The notes under the pieces: generated by a model
The model's input: the letters and a program-made list of their open reading frames with translations, nothing else
Told to the model about the DNA's origin: nothing
The model's database searches: none
Made by a program: the position numbers and the translations under genes
In this document: one piece after another, positions 36,778-46,909 of the stretch
Layout of the letters: every line of letters begins with the position of its first letter
Position numbering within the stretch: the first letter of the stretch is position 1
Source of the DNA: Hydrogenophilales bacterium
Lineage (GTDB): Bacteria; Pseudomonadota; Gammaproteobacteria; Burkholderiales; Eutrophovitaceae
Length of the DNA: 64,000 bases
Reading direction: 5' to 3'
Assembly: GCA_902627495.1 (NCBI GenBank)
Contig: CACOJS010000006.1
Span: 1-64,000, forward strand

Positions 36778-37554
36778 TTAGGCTGGCGTTGCAAGATCCA
36801 GCTCACTACCCTGATCATCGACACACTCCTCTTTTATGTACTTGGTATTATATCCGTTAAACAAATGCCCAATCAGACCTCTATTTAAATCGCTGGTTCC
36901 CATAGCCCAATCAGCAATGGGATAAGTAAGATTCATGTTTCTTTCCATCATAATGGGCTGACTGTGATGTGCCGCGTGGTGACGTCTGATCGAATTAATA
37001 AGTGGACAAAATTTTACAAACCAGTTTTCTTTAACGTGACAGCACAGATGAAAGGTTTCGTAGTTTAGGTAGTAGATGGGCGTTAGCATCATAACTAAAT
37101 AGCCAACATTAGCAGTAGATAAAAATCCTAGGAGTATTGCCCAGGGAAGAGTTAACGTCATGAATATTAACAAAGCATATGGTGGAAAAAGCACAATCCT
37201 CCATTCTCTGTTGGTATCGTAGCTCATTCTTTTTGATGTAAAATAGACGTGATGCTCATGAGTATGACGATGGAATACGGGCATCAGTGCACCCTTCAAA
37301 TGTTTGATAGGCTTATGCATGCTGTTTTTGTGGAGCCACCATTCACAAAAGTTATATAACAAAATGAGTGGTAAAATTGTTGCTAGTTCCCATGCTGAGA
37401 CATTAGAGACCTGTGATATGCAGTAAGCAATCGTGCATATCCCGGGGACAAATATTGATAAAAGGTGCCCCCATCCGTTATACCAGTCAGCTATATTTTT
37501 TTTATAATTTTCCCTAAAATTTTGCTGTTTTTCAGACATAACAATCTCTTTCAT
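36778..37554 (-). CDS. Fatty acid hydroxylase/sterol desaturase superfamily membrane protein
   Basis: The 258-residue membrane protein has the histidine-box pattern of di-iron membrane hydroxylases: EWWLHKNSMH, HRHTHEHH, FHLCCH and RRHHAAHH. Hydrophobic segments lie at about 30-65 and 125-165. Such enzymes hydroxylate or desaturate fatty acids, sterols or carotenoids. ATG at 37554 has AGGAG 9 bases upstream and is preferred over an internal Met at codon 6. The gene is between maeB and the HtrA-like gene, all on one strand. Substrate is unknown. Confidence 0.8.
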   Translation of the reverse strand: MKEIVMSEKQQNFRENYKKNIADWYNGWGHLLSIFVPGICTIAYCISQVSNVSAWELATILPLILLYNFCEWWLHKNSMHKPIKHLKGALMPVFHRHTHEHHVYFTSKRMSYDTNREWRIVLFPPYALLIFMTLTLPWAILLGFLSTANVGYLVMMLTPIYYLNYETFHLCCHVKENWFVKFCPLINSIRRHHAAHHSQPIMMERNMNLTYPIADWAMGTSDLNRGLIGHLFNGYNTKYIKEECVDDQGSELDLATPA

Positions 37555-37651
37555 TACCTATATCTCCTGTGAGGTTTAAGACCTGAAAGTTTAGAGATTA
37601 CGCTCTAAGAAATCAGGGGTCAAATTATTTCGACAGACTATGGTTTAGAGG

Positions 37652-39910
37652 CTAATTTACTACACTAAGGGCGGTCATGTTTACAATCCGTCTTACTGTG
37701 GTTGTTGGCGTGACAATGTGTATTGGAGCATTAGCTCCTAGCAAAATAGGACCTATGGTTATACCTTCCCCTCCAACTGTTTTAAGTAGGTTGAATGCTA
37801 TGTTAGCCGCATCGATATTAGGCATGATAAGGAGGTTTGCTTCTCCTGATAGTTTAGAGCTAGGGTTTAGATGATTTCGTATTTCCTCAGACAAGGCTGC
37901 ATCTCCGTGCATTTCTCCATCCAACTCAAGGTCGGGGTGATTGGCCTCCAGTATATCTCGAGCTTTGCTCATTTTTAAAGCCGAAGGGGAGTCGTCGGTC
38001 CCAAAGTTAGAGTGTGAAAGTAGTGCAATTTTAGCAGTTAGTCCAAACCTTTTAACAACTTGGGAAGCCATTAGTGTAATTTCAGCTATCTGCTCAGCTG
38101 ATGGATCTTGGTTTACATATGTGTCACTGATGAACAAGGTTCTCTTCGGAAGAAGCAAAACATTCATAGCTGCAAAAGTTGAGGCACTTGATTTTAAGCC
38201 GATTACATTTGATATGTGTTTTAAGTGATTATTATGTCTACCGAAGGTTCCACATAACATTGCCTCTGCCTCACCGCGTCTTACCAGCATTGAACCTATC
38301 AATGTATTTGACTGCCTTACATGAACCTTAGCTGCGTCCGGTGATACCCCTTTTCTGCGCATTATTTTATAATACTCTTGCCAGACTTCTTTATAACGAG
38401 GATCGCTCTCTGGGTTAACAACCTCAAAGTCGCCTCCAGGTTGTATGCGAAGTCCTGCTCTTTCAATTCGCATCTTTATGACATCTGGCCTACCAATTAA
38501 AATGGGCTTGGCAAGTTCCTCATCAACAACCACCTGAACTGCTCGAAGTACCCTTTCATCTTCTCCCTCTGCGTAAATCACTCTGCTATTAGCTGCTTTA
38601 GCTGCTGTAAAAACTGGCTTCATGAGAAAACTAGAATGGTAAATAAAGTTATTTAGTTTGTCTGTATATACATCAAGGTTATCAATCGGGCGGGCCGCAA
38701 CCCCACTTTCCATGGCAGCCTTTGCAACCGCTGGTGCTATCTTAGTAATTAATCGGGGATCGAAAGGCGTAGGGATAATGTAATCGGGCCCAAAGCTCAG
38801 TGAATCGTCCCCATATGCTGATGCCACCAACTCTGATTGCTCAGCTTTTGCTAGATCAGCAATAGCATAGACACTGGCTAACTTCATTTCTTCAGTAATT
38901 TTTTTGGCACCTACATCTAGAGCACCTCTAAAAATAAAAGGGAAACAGAGGACATTGTTAACTTGATTAGGATAGTCTGAGCGACCAGTTGCTATAATGG
39001 CATCAGGTCTTACTTTCTTGACCTCTTCTGGAAGGATTTCGGGGATGGGATTGGCCAGTGCCAGTATGAGAGGCTTGTCTGCCATCTTTCTAACCCATTC
39101 TTTCTTTAAAACCCCTGGTCCCGATAGACCTAAGAATATATCGCTGTCAGGTATTACCTCCTCCATGGATCTTGTAGATCCCTCGGTAGCAAAGCGACTT
39201 TTATTTTCTTCCATATCTGGCTCTCGACCTTGAAAAATAACCCCTTTTGAGTCGCAGACTATAATATTATTTTTTGAGACACCCAGCGTTACTAGAGTAT
39301 CTAAGCATGCGATTGCGGCCGCTCCAGCTCCGGAGCAGACTATTTTTACATCTTTAATGTTCTTGCCAACAACTGTAAGTCCATTGATAACCGCAGCACC
39401 AACAATTATGGCTGTTCCGTGTTGATCGTCATGAAAGACAGGTATTTCCAGTCTGTCTCTGAGTTTTTTCTCAATATAGAAACATTCTGGGGCCTTGATA
39501 TCCTCTAAGTTAATTCCCCCTAGTGTGGGTTCCAAGGAGGCAATAATCTCTACCATCTTATCCGGATCTGTCTCGTTGATTTCAATATCAAAAACATCTA
39601 TTCCCGAAAACTTCTTAAATAGACACGCCTTGCCCTCCATGACCGGCTTACCTGCTAGGGGACCTATGTTACCAAGTCCAAGAACAGCCGTGCCATTGGT
39701 AACCACCCCGACTAGATTTGATCGTGATGTTAGGTCAGCTGCTAAGCTGGGATCTTTATTTATAGCCTGACAGGCGTGCGCAACCCCTGGAGAGTAGGCT
39801 AACGCTAAGTCTCTTTGATTTGTAAGTTCCTTAGTAGGAGTTACCGATATCTTCCCTGCTGTCGGAAGTCTATGATAATCGAGTGCTGCATCTTTAAAGG
39901 TATCACTCAT
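37652..39910 (-). CDS. maeB: NADP-dependent malic enzyme with phosphotransacetylase-like domain
   Basis: The 752-residue fusion has an N-terminal malic enzyme (about 1-430): [32 protein letters not shown], and the NADP-binding [14 protein letters not shown]. The C-terminal half (about 430-752) is a phosphotransacetylase-like domain ([38 protein letters not shown]). It decarboxylates malate to pyruvate with NADPH formation; in E. coli the PTA domain is regulatory and responds to acetyl-CoA. It would supply pyruvate to the PDH encoded at 50.4-53.1 kb. Confidence 0.96.
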   Translation of the reverse strand: MSDTFKDAALDYHRLPTAGKISVTPTKELTNQRDLALAYSPGVAHACQAINKDPSLAADLTSRSNLVGVVTNGTAVLGLGNIGPLAGKPVMEGKACLFKKFSGIDVFDIEINETDPDKMVEIIASLEPTLGGINLEDIKAPECFYIEKKLRDRLEIPVFHDDQHGTAIIVGAAVINGLTVVGKNIKDVKIVCSGAGAAAIACLDTLVTLGVSKNNIIVCDSKGVIFQGREPDMEENKSRFATEGSTRSMEEVIPDSDIFLGLSGPGVLKKEWVRKMADKPLILALANPIPEILPEEVKKVRPDAIIATGRSDYPNQVNNVLCFPFIFRGALDVGAKKITEEMKLASVYAIADLAKAEQSELVASAYGDDSLSFGPDYIIPTPFDPRLITKIAPAVAKAAMESGVAARPIDNLDVYTDKLNNFIYHSSFLMKPVFTAAKAANSRVIYAEGEDERVLRAVQVVVDEELAKPILIGRPDVIKMRIERAGLRIQPGGDFEVVNPESDPRYKEVWQEYYKIMRRKGVSPDAAKVHVRQSNTLIGSMLVRRGEAEAMLCGTFGRHNNHLKHISNVIGLKSSASTFAAMNVLLLPKRTLFISDTYVNQDPSAEQIAEITLMASQVVKRFGLTAKIALLSHSNFGTDDSPSALKMSKARDILEANHPDLELDGEMHGDAALSEEIRNHLNPSSKLSGEANLLIMPNIDAANIAFNLLKTVGGEGITIGPILLGANAPIHIVTPTTTVRRIVNMTALSVVN

Positions 39911-39992
39911 TTGGCTACGCTCCGTGTCAGATTTGATGAAGTAACATAATAAAACACATAAAATTTTTTCGCATCAGTGGTGACAAATATTC

Positions 39993-40020
39993 GCCTAACC
40001 TCTGGTTTTTAGGCTTTTTT
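39993..40020 (+). terminator. Weak hairpin plus T-run in the csp leader region
   Basis: GCCTAA (39993-39998) can pair with TTAGGC (40009-40014), followed by TTTTTT. There is no plus-strand gene upstream to terminate, so it might act in the leader of the cold-shock gene or be fortuitous. Confidence 0.25.
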
Positions 40021-40199
40021 GCTTTGGTTGTCCATAAAAATTTTATCTTGATGTTTGTTCTATATAAAAGTATTCTTGTAACTCGTGGCATTAGGTTAAG
40101 ACACTTAGTGGCGATGAGTTCTAAATCAAAATGTTTATATGTAGTAGTTTTTTTTAGTTAACAAAGAAATTAAAGTTTTCTGGGAAGGTTGAATATTAG

Positions 40200-40406
40200 A
40201 TGGGTACCGGTACAGTTAAGTGGTTTAATGATTCAAAAGGGTTTGGTTTTATTACACCGGATGATGGTGGAAAAGATCTGTTTGCACATTTTTCTGCGAT
40301 TGAAGGAGAGGGTTTTAAGACGTTACAGGAAAATCAAAAAGTGTCTTTCGAAGTGACTTCAGGTCCAAAGGGAGATCAGGCAGTGTCGATCAAGCCTATT
40401 GAGTAG
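40200..40406 (+). CDS. Cold-shock domain protein, CspA family
   Basis: The 68-residue protein is a single cold-shock domain that binds single-stranded RNA and DNA. It contains [20 protein letters not shown] with RNP1 (KGFGFI) and RNP2 (DLFAHF), and ends VSIKPIE. It can act as RNA chaperone and antiterminator. The 289-base gap upstream is AT-rich and would contain its promoter and possibly a long structured leader, as for other csp genes, but I cannot place the promoter. A strong hairpin terminator follows 25 bases after the stop. Confidence 0.95.
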   Translation: MGTGTVKWFNDSKGFGFITPDDGGKDLFAHFSAIEGEGFKTLQENQKVSFEVTSGPKGDQAVSIKPIE

Positions 40407-40430
40407 AGGTAAGGTAGAACTTTGTTTTGC

Positions 40431-40458
40431 AAAAATACCCGGAGGTCCGGGTATTTTT
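40431..40458 (+). terminator. Intrinsic terminator after the cold-shock gene
   Basis: A perfect 13-base dyad, AAAAATACCCGGA (40431-40443) and TCCGGGTATTTTT (40446-40458), with a GC-rich core and a T-run on its 3' side. The A-run on the 5' side means it could also work in the opposite direction. It is the clearest rho-independent terminator in the window. Confidence 0.85.
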
Positions 40459-40572
40459 GTATGGGCTGGCTACTACCTCGACAGCTACACATTGGCTGTA
40501 ATGCCGTTTTACCTTCATTTGTCACTAATTTAGGTGTTGCAGAGATACCCAAGTAGGTGTCAACATGTACCT

Positions 40573-41685
40573 ATGAAGATAGCTAATATTGAGGTCTATG
40601 AACTGGAAATCCCCTTCAACCTGGGTCCTGATAATCTTGCTTCCAAAAACTTCTTAAAAACAACTGGGCTTGATTTTTGCCTAGTGAAGATAGAGTCAGA
40701 AAACGGGCATATAGGGTGGGGTGATGCATTTGCTTACAATTGTCGGCAGTCGGTAGCACAGGCAGTTTTACATATGTTGAAACCTCGTCTAATCGGTAGA
40801 GATGCCCGAGATATCTGCAGAATAAATCACGACCTTCAAAAAGATCTGCACATGTTTGGTCGTTACGGAATTACAATGTTCGCTATTAGTGGTGTTGATA
40901 TTGCTCTTTGGGATTTAGTCGGAAAAAATGAAGGAGTTCCAATTTATCAACTTCTTGGATCAGTCGGTAATAAACGTATTCCAGCTTACGCAAGTTTATG
41001 GAGATATGAAGATCCCGACCTTGTGTTAGAAAGAGTAAAAGCTGCCCAACTATCTGGTTACTCCAGTATAAAGTTGCATGAAATAGGTATAAGTGAGGTT
41101 CAAGTAGCGAGAGACTTTCTGGGGCAAGATTTTCCTCTCATGTTAGATACTAATTGCCCCTGGTCTCCTCAAGAAGCAAAAGAAATGGTTAGAGTTTTTG
41201 AGGACATAAATCTTTACTGGTTAGAAGAGCCTATCTATCCCCCAGAGGATTTTAAAGCTTTGGCTAGACTGAGAAGAGATACAGGTGTGAAGATAGCCTC
41301 GGGTGAGCATGCATGCACCGCTTTTCAATTTAGGGAAATTTTTGACAACAACGCGGTAGATTTTGCTCAGCCCAGCGTTACCAAGGTTGGTGGAATATCA
41401 GAATTCCGAAAAATAGTTGTTTTATGTGAATTGGCGGGGATACAGATAATGCCCCATTCTCCTTACTTTGGACCAGGATTTCTGGCAACCCTACAGCTTT
41501 CTCAGACTTTTCCTAACCTCGGACTTTTGGAACGATTTTTTATTGAACCTGAGGCAAATCTTTACCCTAAAGATGTTTTGAACCCAGTAAATGGTGTATT
41601 TTGTGCTCCAAATGGACCAGGCTTGGGAGTTGACCCTGACTTAGATGTAATCAAGACTTACAAAAAAAATAACACTAAGGTGTAG
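40573..41685 (+). CDS. Enolase-superfamily protein, acid-sugar dehydratase-like
   Basis: About 370 residues with MR/MLE capping domain and barrel. Active-site elements are the strand-2 motif SIKLHEI (Lys-X-His), metal ligands in LMLDTNCPW, YWLEEPIYP and IASGEHAC, Asp or Gln near FAQPSVTKVGG, and the His of MPHSPYFGPG. The Lys-X-His form is seen in acid-sugar dehydratases. The frame extends upstream to a GTG at 40534, but the family N terminus (MKIANIEVYEL) fits ATG 40573. A downstream aldehyde dehydrogenase of the 2,5-dioxopentanoate type at 42.4 kb suggests an acid-sugar degradation route. Confidence 0.85.
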   Translation: MKIANIEVYELEIPFNLGPDNLASKNFLKTTGLDFCLVKIESENGHIGWGDAFAYNCRQSVAQAVLHMLKPRLIGRDARDICRINHDLQKDLHMFGRYGITMFAISGVDIALWDLVGKNEGVPIYQLLGSVGNKRIPAYASLWRYEDPDLVLERVKAAQLSGYSSIKLHEIGISEVQVARDFLGQDFPLMLDTNCPWSPQEAKEMVRVFEDINLYWLEEPIYPPEDFKALARLRRDTGVKIASGEHACTAFQFREIFDNNAVDFAQPSVTKVGGISEFRKIVVLCELAGIQIMPHSPYFGPGFLATLQLSQTFPNLGLLERFFIEPEANLYPKDVLNPVNGVFCAPNGPGLGVDPDLDVIKTYKKNNTKV

Positions 41686-41695
41686 TTTTTATTTC

Positions 41696-42340
41696 CTATT
41701 TAAAATTCTGGTCAGATACGAAGGGATTCGATTCACGCTCTCGTCCAAATGTTGAGGAAGGACCGTGGCCTGGGAGGAACTGTACGTCACTACCCAAGGG
41801 CCACAATTTATCTCTTATGGATGAGATTAGGCTTGAGTAGTCGCCTTTGGGGAAATCAGTTCTTCCTATGGACCCATGAAATAGCACATCCCCCACTATC
41901 GCTATTCGGGCATCACGGTTAAAAAATACTACGTGGCCGGGAGTATGGCCAGGACAATGTAGAACTTCTAGTTCCACTTCCCCAAAGACGACTTTGTCTC
42001 CGTGAGTTAGCCACTTTTCAGGAACAAAGGTTCGGAGATTAGGCATTCCAAATTGGGTCCCTTGTTCGGGTAGTTGTGCGATCCAGAAGTCATCATCAAT
42101 GTGAGGTCCCTGAATTTCTACATTTAGTATTTCTTTCAACTGACTCGCTGCACCACAGTGATCTAAGTGGCCATGGGTTATAAGAATTAGTTCTATGTCT
42201 AATTTAAGTTCCTTTACTTTTTTGATAATGAGCTCTATATCACCACCAGGATCAACTATCGCACCTTTGCTGGTGGTTTCACAAATCAGTAAAGAGCAGT
42301 TTTGCTCAAACGGTGTTACCGGAATTACTACTACTTTCAT
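41696..42340 (-). CDS. Metallo-beta-lactamase-fold hydrolase, glyoxalase II-like
   Basis: The 214-residue protein carries the metal motif THGHLDHCGAA (HXHXDH) near residue 55, the later His in HCPGHTPGHVVF, Asp in IVGDVLFHGSIGRTDFP and the final His in LPGHGP. This is the layout of small glyoxalase II-type enzymes such as E. coli YcbL, which hydrolyse S-lactoylglutathione or related thioesters. It is convergent with the enolase gene (10 bases apart) and divergent from the aldehyde dehydrogenase. Confidence 0.9.
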   Translation of the reverse strand: MKVVVIPVTPFEQNCSLLICETTSKGAIVDPGGDIELIIKKVKELKLDIELILITHGHLDHCGAASQLKEILNVEIQGPHIDDDFWIAQLPEQGTQFGMPNLRTFVPEKWLTHGDKVVFGEVELEVLHCPGHTPGHVVFFNRDARIAIVGDVLFHGSIGRTDFPKGDYSSLISSIRDKLWPLGSDVQFLPGHGPSSTFGRERESNPFVSDQNFK

Positions 42341-42412
42341 TTTGCAATCCTAGTGATTTTCTAATACGCTAGAGGAACAGTTATTTTATAACCAGAAGAG
42401 GTAATTTCAATA

Positions 42413-43849
42413 ATGAATAGGTTGAGCAATTATGTAGCAGGAGAATGGGTAAATCAAGGTGTAGATGCTGTTGATATAAATCCATCTGATGTAAATGATG
42501 TTATTGCAGAGTATGCCCAAGCAGACAAGGCCCTTACTGAAAATGCAATTGAGGCAGCTAGCTCTGTTTCAACCGATTGGGGGCGATCAAACATACAAAA
42601 TAGAGCTGATGTCTTGGATAAGATTGGTAATACGATCTTAGCAAGAAAAGAAGAACTTGGATCCCTTTTGTCTAGGGAAGAGGGGAAAACGTTACCTGAG
42701 GGAATTGGTGAAGTTGCAAGAGCAGGGTATGTTTTTAAATTCTTCGCTGGAGAGGCTTTAAGGCTAACTGGCGATTTGGTCCCCTCTGTAAGGGGTGGAG
42801 TTGATGTTGAGATAAATCGTGAACCAATGGGAGTCGTAGGAATTATATCTCCTTGGAATTTCCCAGCAGCAATTCCGGCTTGGAAAATTGCTCCAGCGTT
42901 GGCTTTTGGAAATAGCGTTGTTTTTAAGCCTGCTAATTTAGTCCCAGCGATGGCTGCTGAAATTGCTAAGATCATTGTGGAGGCCGGGTTACCTAAAGGA
43001 GTTTTTAACCTGGTTATTGGCAAAGGTAGTGAGGTGGGAGAGACCATTGTCAATGATCGCAGGGTAACCGCAATAAGCTTTACTGGATCCGTTGCCACAG
43101 GACAACAAATCGCCCAAAAATCAGTCGCTCGAATGGCCAAGTTTCAATTAGAAATGGGTGGTAAAAATCCACTAGTGATATTGGATGATGCAGATATGGA
43201 GACAGCTGTTAGTTGTGCAGTGAATGGGGCATATTTTTCCACAGGTCAAAGGTGCACGGCATCATCGCGTCTCATAGTTACTAAGGGCATTCACGACAAG
43301 TTTGTGTCTGCTTTAAAAGATCGGTTGGGCAAGACTGTGGTAGATAATGCTCTTAAAGAGGGGACACAGATTGGGCCGGTCGTTGATAAGAGCCAATTAA
43401 ACCAGAACTTATACTACATAGAGGAAGCTAAGAAAGAAGGGGCCAAATTAGTGTATGGTGGAAATGTTCTAACAAGGGAAACAGAAGGATTCTATTTGGA
43501 ACCTGCATTGTTTACAGAAACTCAGAATGATATGAAAATAAATCGTGAAGAAGTTTTTGGGCCTGTAGCAACTGTTATCAGGGTTGAAAATTATGAAGAG
43601 GCTCTAGTCGCAGCAAATGCTACCGATTTTGGATTGTCTTCAGGGATAGTCACAAAATCATTGAAGTACGCTTCAGATTTTCGAAAAAAATCCCAGGCAG
43701 GTATGGTAATGGTAAATTTGCCAACCGCAGGAGTTGACTATCATGTACCTTTTGGAGGAACAAAGGGATCAAGTTATGGGGCTAGAGAGCAAGGCAGCTA
43801 TGCCAAAGAATTTTATACAACTGTTAAGACTAGTTATATTTTCTCTTGA
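42413..43849 (+). CDS. NAD(P)-dependent aldehyde dehydrogenase, 2,5-dioxopentanoate dehydrogenase-like
   Basis: The 478-residue protein is a full aldehyde dehydrogenase. It shows ISPWNFPAAIPAWKIAPAL (cofactor-binding and catalytic Asn), FTGSVATGQQIA, the catalytic Glu in LEMGGKNPL, the nucleophile Cys in FSTGQRCTASSRLI, and EEVFGPVATV. The YHVPFGGTKGSSYGAREQG end and overall pattern resemble alpha-ketoglutarate semialdehyde dehydrogenases of sugar-acid pathways. That would yield 2-oxoglutarate from the product of an acid-sugar dehydratase, possibly the enolase-family gene at 40.6 kb. Substrate choice is inference. Confidence 0.88.
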   Translation: MNRLSNYVAGEWVNQGVDAVDINPSDVNDVIAEYAQADKALTENAIEAASSVSTDWGRSNIQNRADVLDKIGNTILARKEELGSLLSREEGKTLPEGIGEVARAGYVFKFFAGEALRLTGDLVPSVRGGVDVEINREPMGVVGIISPWNFPAAIPAWKIAPALAFGNSVVFKPANLVPAMAAEIAKIIVEAGLPKGVFNLVIGKGSEVGETIVNDRRVTAISFTGSVATGQQIAQKSVARMAKFQLEMGGKNPLVILDDADMETAVSCAVNGAYFSTGQRCTASSRLIVTKGIHDKFVSALKDRLGKTVVDNALKEGTQIGPVVDKSQLNQNLYYIEEAKKEGAKLVYGGNVLTRETEGFYLEPALFTETQNDMKINREEVFGPVATVIRVENYEEALVAANATDFGLSSGIVTKSLKYASDFRKKSQAGMVMVNLPTAGVDYHVPFGGTKGSSYGAREQGSYAKEFYTTVKTSYIFS

Positions 43850-43863
43850 CTGAGTTGGTAGTT

Positions 43864-45030
43864 TCAGTTTGCCCGAAGTGAATCCACTATTCTTAGATTT
43901 GCTGCATAAACGGCAGGAATTGCTCCTCCTATGCATCCCATCAGACTTGCTATAAAGAGGGATTTGAGTGCAATCTCTGGGGTCATCACAAATCCAAAAG
44001 ACAAGTCGGCAAAAGTCTGAAAATTTGTGGTTGTGAAGGAAGAAAACTCCATCAAGGTCGAGGCAGTTATCCCAATCGCACCTCCGATACAGGCAAGCAT
44101 TATGGACTCTAGAAGAAACGCTGTTAAAATTTCCCGTCTTTTGAATCCAATTGCCCTCAGAGTACCTATTTCTTTAGTGCGACTTGCCACGGCTGCGTTC
44201 ATGGTGATCATGGCCCCAATAGTGGCACCAATTGAAAAGATAATGGTTAAAGTGAGCCCTAATATATTTATAAATTTAGATAATGCTTTAGATTGATCTT
44301 TATAAAATTCCTGCTCTTTTTTTAATATTTGTGACAGCCGAGGGTCGGAGTCTAGATCCTTTTGAAGAGACCTAATATCTATGTTCCCAGTATTTCGAAA
44401 AATAAGTACAGAGAAATTTTTTCTCCGGAAAGCCTGCATTAGCTGATCTGAGGGACCCCATATTTCTGAGTCGAATGCCGTTTTATTTGCATTAAAAATA
44501 CCCACTATTGTCCATTCCTGTTGTGCAAAGTTTAAGGTATTACCAATTTTGGTTCCAGTGTATCCAGATGAAATTGCTGATCCTATTACTATTTCATTGG
44601 TACCTGGCGTAAATTTCCGCCCCTTGGTGATTGCCACTTGTGACCTAATTGTAAAACCATTTGGTGACGTTCCCCTAACAACAACGTTAGATTTCTGTTT
44701 CGTATTCTTTTTCATCAGTGTTATCAAAACCACAGCTTCCTTGGAGATGAATTTTCCACCCATCGGTGATGGATATACCATGGGATTAGTTTCAATTATC
44801 GCTGCTTGATCTCTGTAGATACTGCTTTGTACCTCTGTGTCAGAACCCTTGCTCAGTACTATTACGTTGTTAGGGTCACCTGTATTTACCAGTGTTTTTT
44901 TTAGACCCTCGTCAAGCATTAATATGGAGGAGAAGACAAAGACCACTAAAGCTAAGCCACCGGCTGTTAGCAAGGTTGTTATTTTTCGAACCCACAAGTT
45001 TCGGAATATGTATAAGATTGGCACCTTCAT
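43864..45030 (-). CDS. ABC transporter permease, MacB/FtsX type (second permease)
   Basis: About 388 residues with one N-terminal transmembrane segment, a large periplasmic MacB-PCD-like domain (about 45-240), and three C-terminal segments. The cytosolic coupling motif ASRTKEIGTLRAIGFKRREIL is the FtsX-type signature. ATG at 45030 is four bases past the stop of the preceding permease gene and is preferred over an upstream in-frame start at 45063. It is the last gene of the export cassette and convergent with the aldehyde dehydrogenase (14 bases apart). Confidence 0.85.
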   Translation of the reverse strand: MKVPILYIFRNLWVRKITTLLTAGGLALVVFVFSSILMLDEGLKKTLVNTGDPNNVIVLSKGSDTEVQSSIYRDQAAIIETNPMVYPSPMGGKFISKEAVVLITLMKKNTKQKSNVVVRGTSPNGFTIRSQVAITKGRKFTPGTNEIVIGSAISSGYTGTKIGNTLNFAQQEWTIVGIFNANKTAFDSEIWGPSDQLMQAFRRKNFSVLIFRNTGNIDIRSLQKDLDSDPRLSQILKKEQEFYKDQSKALSKFINILGLTLTIIFSIGATIGAMITMNAAVASRTKEIGTLRAIGFKRREILTAFLLESIMLACIGGAIGITASTLMEFSSFTTTNFQTFADLSFGFVMTPEIALKSLFIASLMGCIGGAIPAVYAANLRIVDSLRAN

Positions 45031-45034
45031 ATGT

Positions 45035-46201
45035 TCATGAAATAGCTCTGAGGCCGTCAACAACTCTTACGCGATAGACCTGGAGTGATGGAAAAACCCC
45101 CGCTAGTATTCCCACAGTTATAGAGGAAATAATTTGTAATATCACTGTCTGTTGTGATACCAAGAAAATTGGAAAAATACTATCAGTGGCTAATTGAAAA
45201 GCCTTTGCGGAAGGAGGTGTTAGGATAACAGCAATACTTCCTCCTATGATAGCAATCAAGATAGACTCAGAAAGAATCAGAGCAGTGAGAAAGTTAGGTT
45301 TAAAACCGAGTGCCTTCATTGTAGCAAATTCTCGAGTTCTCTCTCTAACACTCATACTCATTGTATTGGCCATTACGGCTAATATTATAAAAACTATTAC
45401 GTAGGAAACAGTTCTAATTGCTTCAATAATTTGGTCAGACATTGCAACAAACCCTAATTGAAAAGCCTGTTCAGTTTCTGTGAAAGTTGGGGCATTTGAA
45501 TTTTCAAAAGAGTAATCAATTAAATCAGATACTCTTGCGGCAAATTCAGGCAGTTCTATTGTTGAAATAAAAACCCCTACGGTGTTAGGCTTTAATAATG
45601 GATTTGCCGGCATTCCAGCTAACCGAGAATTAAGATAATCCCAGTGAAAGAACATCCTATCAGTCACCTTGGTAGCATCAGACCCCTCATATATTCCTGA
45701 TATGATAAATTCCCAATTACCTGGATATAGAGTGCCCTGTAAAGGAATTTTATCACCAACTTTAAAATCAAATCTGTCGGCTAGTTGTCTTCCAACGATG
45801 GCACCTCTACGTTCTTTAATCCATGCTAGTTGGTCATCCTCATTTAGGATGAAGTCAGGGAACACTTTGAGGTAATTCTTTGAAACTGCAAACTGAGGAA
45901 AAAAGTTTTTTGGATCTTTAAAAACCCCACCGAACCATTGAGCAAATGCTACCTCTCCAATCCCTTGGATGCCGCTGATTTGCTCTTTATAATGTATGGG
46001 CAAATCAAATATAAGAGAGGTAGCATTCCTGGTGACAAGCCGAGCCGTTGAGGCTGATGCGGCTTTAGAGTACCATGCCGTGATCACAGTTTGTAATAAG
46101 CCAAAAGCGAGTATCGCGACAGTGAGGCCCAAAATTGTCAAACAAGTCCTTACCCAATGTCTAAATGCGTTGTTGAATGCTGTTCGTAAAATGAAAATCA
46201 T
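45035..46201 (-). CDS. ABC transporter permease, MacB/FtsX type (first permease)
   Basis: The 388-residue protein has the same plan as its neighbour: N-terminal membrane segment (residues 14-35), periplasmic domain with VGRQLADRFDFKVGDKIPL, and three C-terminal segments. The coupling motif is VRERTREFATMKALGFKPNFL. The two permeases are similar but not identical, so they likely form a heterodimer around the single ATPase. Starts three bases after the ATPase stop, suggesting tight cotranslation. The substrate of the exporter cannot be read from sequence. Confidence 0.85.
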   Translation of the reverse strand: MIFILRTAFNNAFRHWVRTCLTILGLTVAILAFGLLQTVITAWYSKAASASTARLVTRNATSLIFDLPIHYKEQISGIQGIGEVAFAQWFGGVFKDPKNFFPQFAVSKNYLKVFPDFILNEDDQLAWIKERRGAIVGRQLADRFDFKVGDKIPLQGTLYPGNWEFIISGIYEGSDATKVTDRMFFHWDYLNSRLAGMPANPLLKPNTVGVFISTIELPEFAARVSDLIDYSFENSNAPTFTETEQAFQLGFVAMSDQIIEAIRTVSYVIVFIILAVMANTMSMSVRERTREFATMKALGFKPNFLTALILSESILIAIIGGSIAVILTPPSAKAFQLATDSIFPIFLVSQQTVILQIISSITVGILAGVFPSLQVYRVRVVDGLRAIS

Positions 46202-46204
46202 AGC

Positions 46205-46900
46205 TTAATGGTCGGTAGTTCGCTCATCAACTAATTCGCCTTTATCGAGGTTCACGACCTTTTGAGCTGCGTGGGTAGCATTAATGTCATGAGTAACCAT
46301 AACGATGGTTTTCCCAGCCTCTAAATTTAGTCGATGTAATAAATTCAAAATATCTTTTGCAGATTGCTTATCTAGGTCACCTGTCGGTTCATCGGCTACT
46401 ATTAAAGTTGGATCACTAACAACTGCCCTTGCTATAGCTACCCTTTGTTGCTGACCGCCTGATAATTCATTAGGGTAATGATGGAGTCTGTCCTGTAGTC
46501 CAACTACCTCTAAAACAAACTCAGCTCTTAATCTACGAGACTTTGCTGGTAGGCCTGATAGAAGCAAGGGCAACTCAACATTTTGTCTGGCGGTTAAGAC
46601 TGGCATAAGGTTGTAGAATTGAAAAATAAACCCAATATTTCCCGATCGCCATTCCGCTAGTTCACCCTCATCCAAGCCAGTAATATCAAGTCCAGAAATC
46701 TTGAGGCTTCCTGAGTCTGGTTTGTCAATTCCAGCAATTAGGTTCAGTAGAGTACTTTTACCAGAGCCAGAGGGTCCCATTAGTACGGTAAAACCACCTT
46801 CAGGTACGCCCAGATTTATATTGCGGAGGACTTCTATAATTTGTCCTCCACGAAAATAAGATTTCTTTATATTATTGATCTCTACTAGATTAGAACGCAA
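46205..46900 (-). CDS. ABC transporter ATP-binding protein, LolD/MacB type
   Basis: The 231-residue ATPase has Walker A LMGPSGSGKSTLLNLIAG, Q-loop FIFQFYNLMPVLTARQNVELPLLL, signature LSGGQQQRVAIARAVV, Walker B LIVADEPTGDLD and the switch His in VMVTHDINATH. The NLMP-LTA-ENV-type segment places it in the MacB/LolD/FtsE class that works with mechanotransmission permeases. It lies between the adaptor and the two permease genes, with gaps of 9 and 3 bases. Confidence 0.92.
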   Translation of the reverse strand: MRSNLVEINNIKKSYFRGGQIIEVLRNINLGVPEGGFTVLMGPSGSGKSTLLNLIAGIDKPDSGSLKISGLDITGLDEGELAEWRSGNIGFIFQFYNLMPVLTARQNVELPLLLSGLPAKSRRLRAEFVLEVVGLQDRLHHYPNELSGGQQQRVAIARAVVSDPTLIVADEPTGDLDKQSAKDILNLLHRLNLEAGKTIVMVTHDINATHAAQKVVNLDKGELVDERTTDH

Positions 46901-46909
46901 GTTAACAGT

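Noticed and set aside
42454-43140. 228-codon minus-strand frame
   Set aside because: It lies wholly inside the aldehyde dehydrogenase gene, whose protein has all family motifs; the antisense product shows no recognisable domain.
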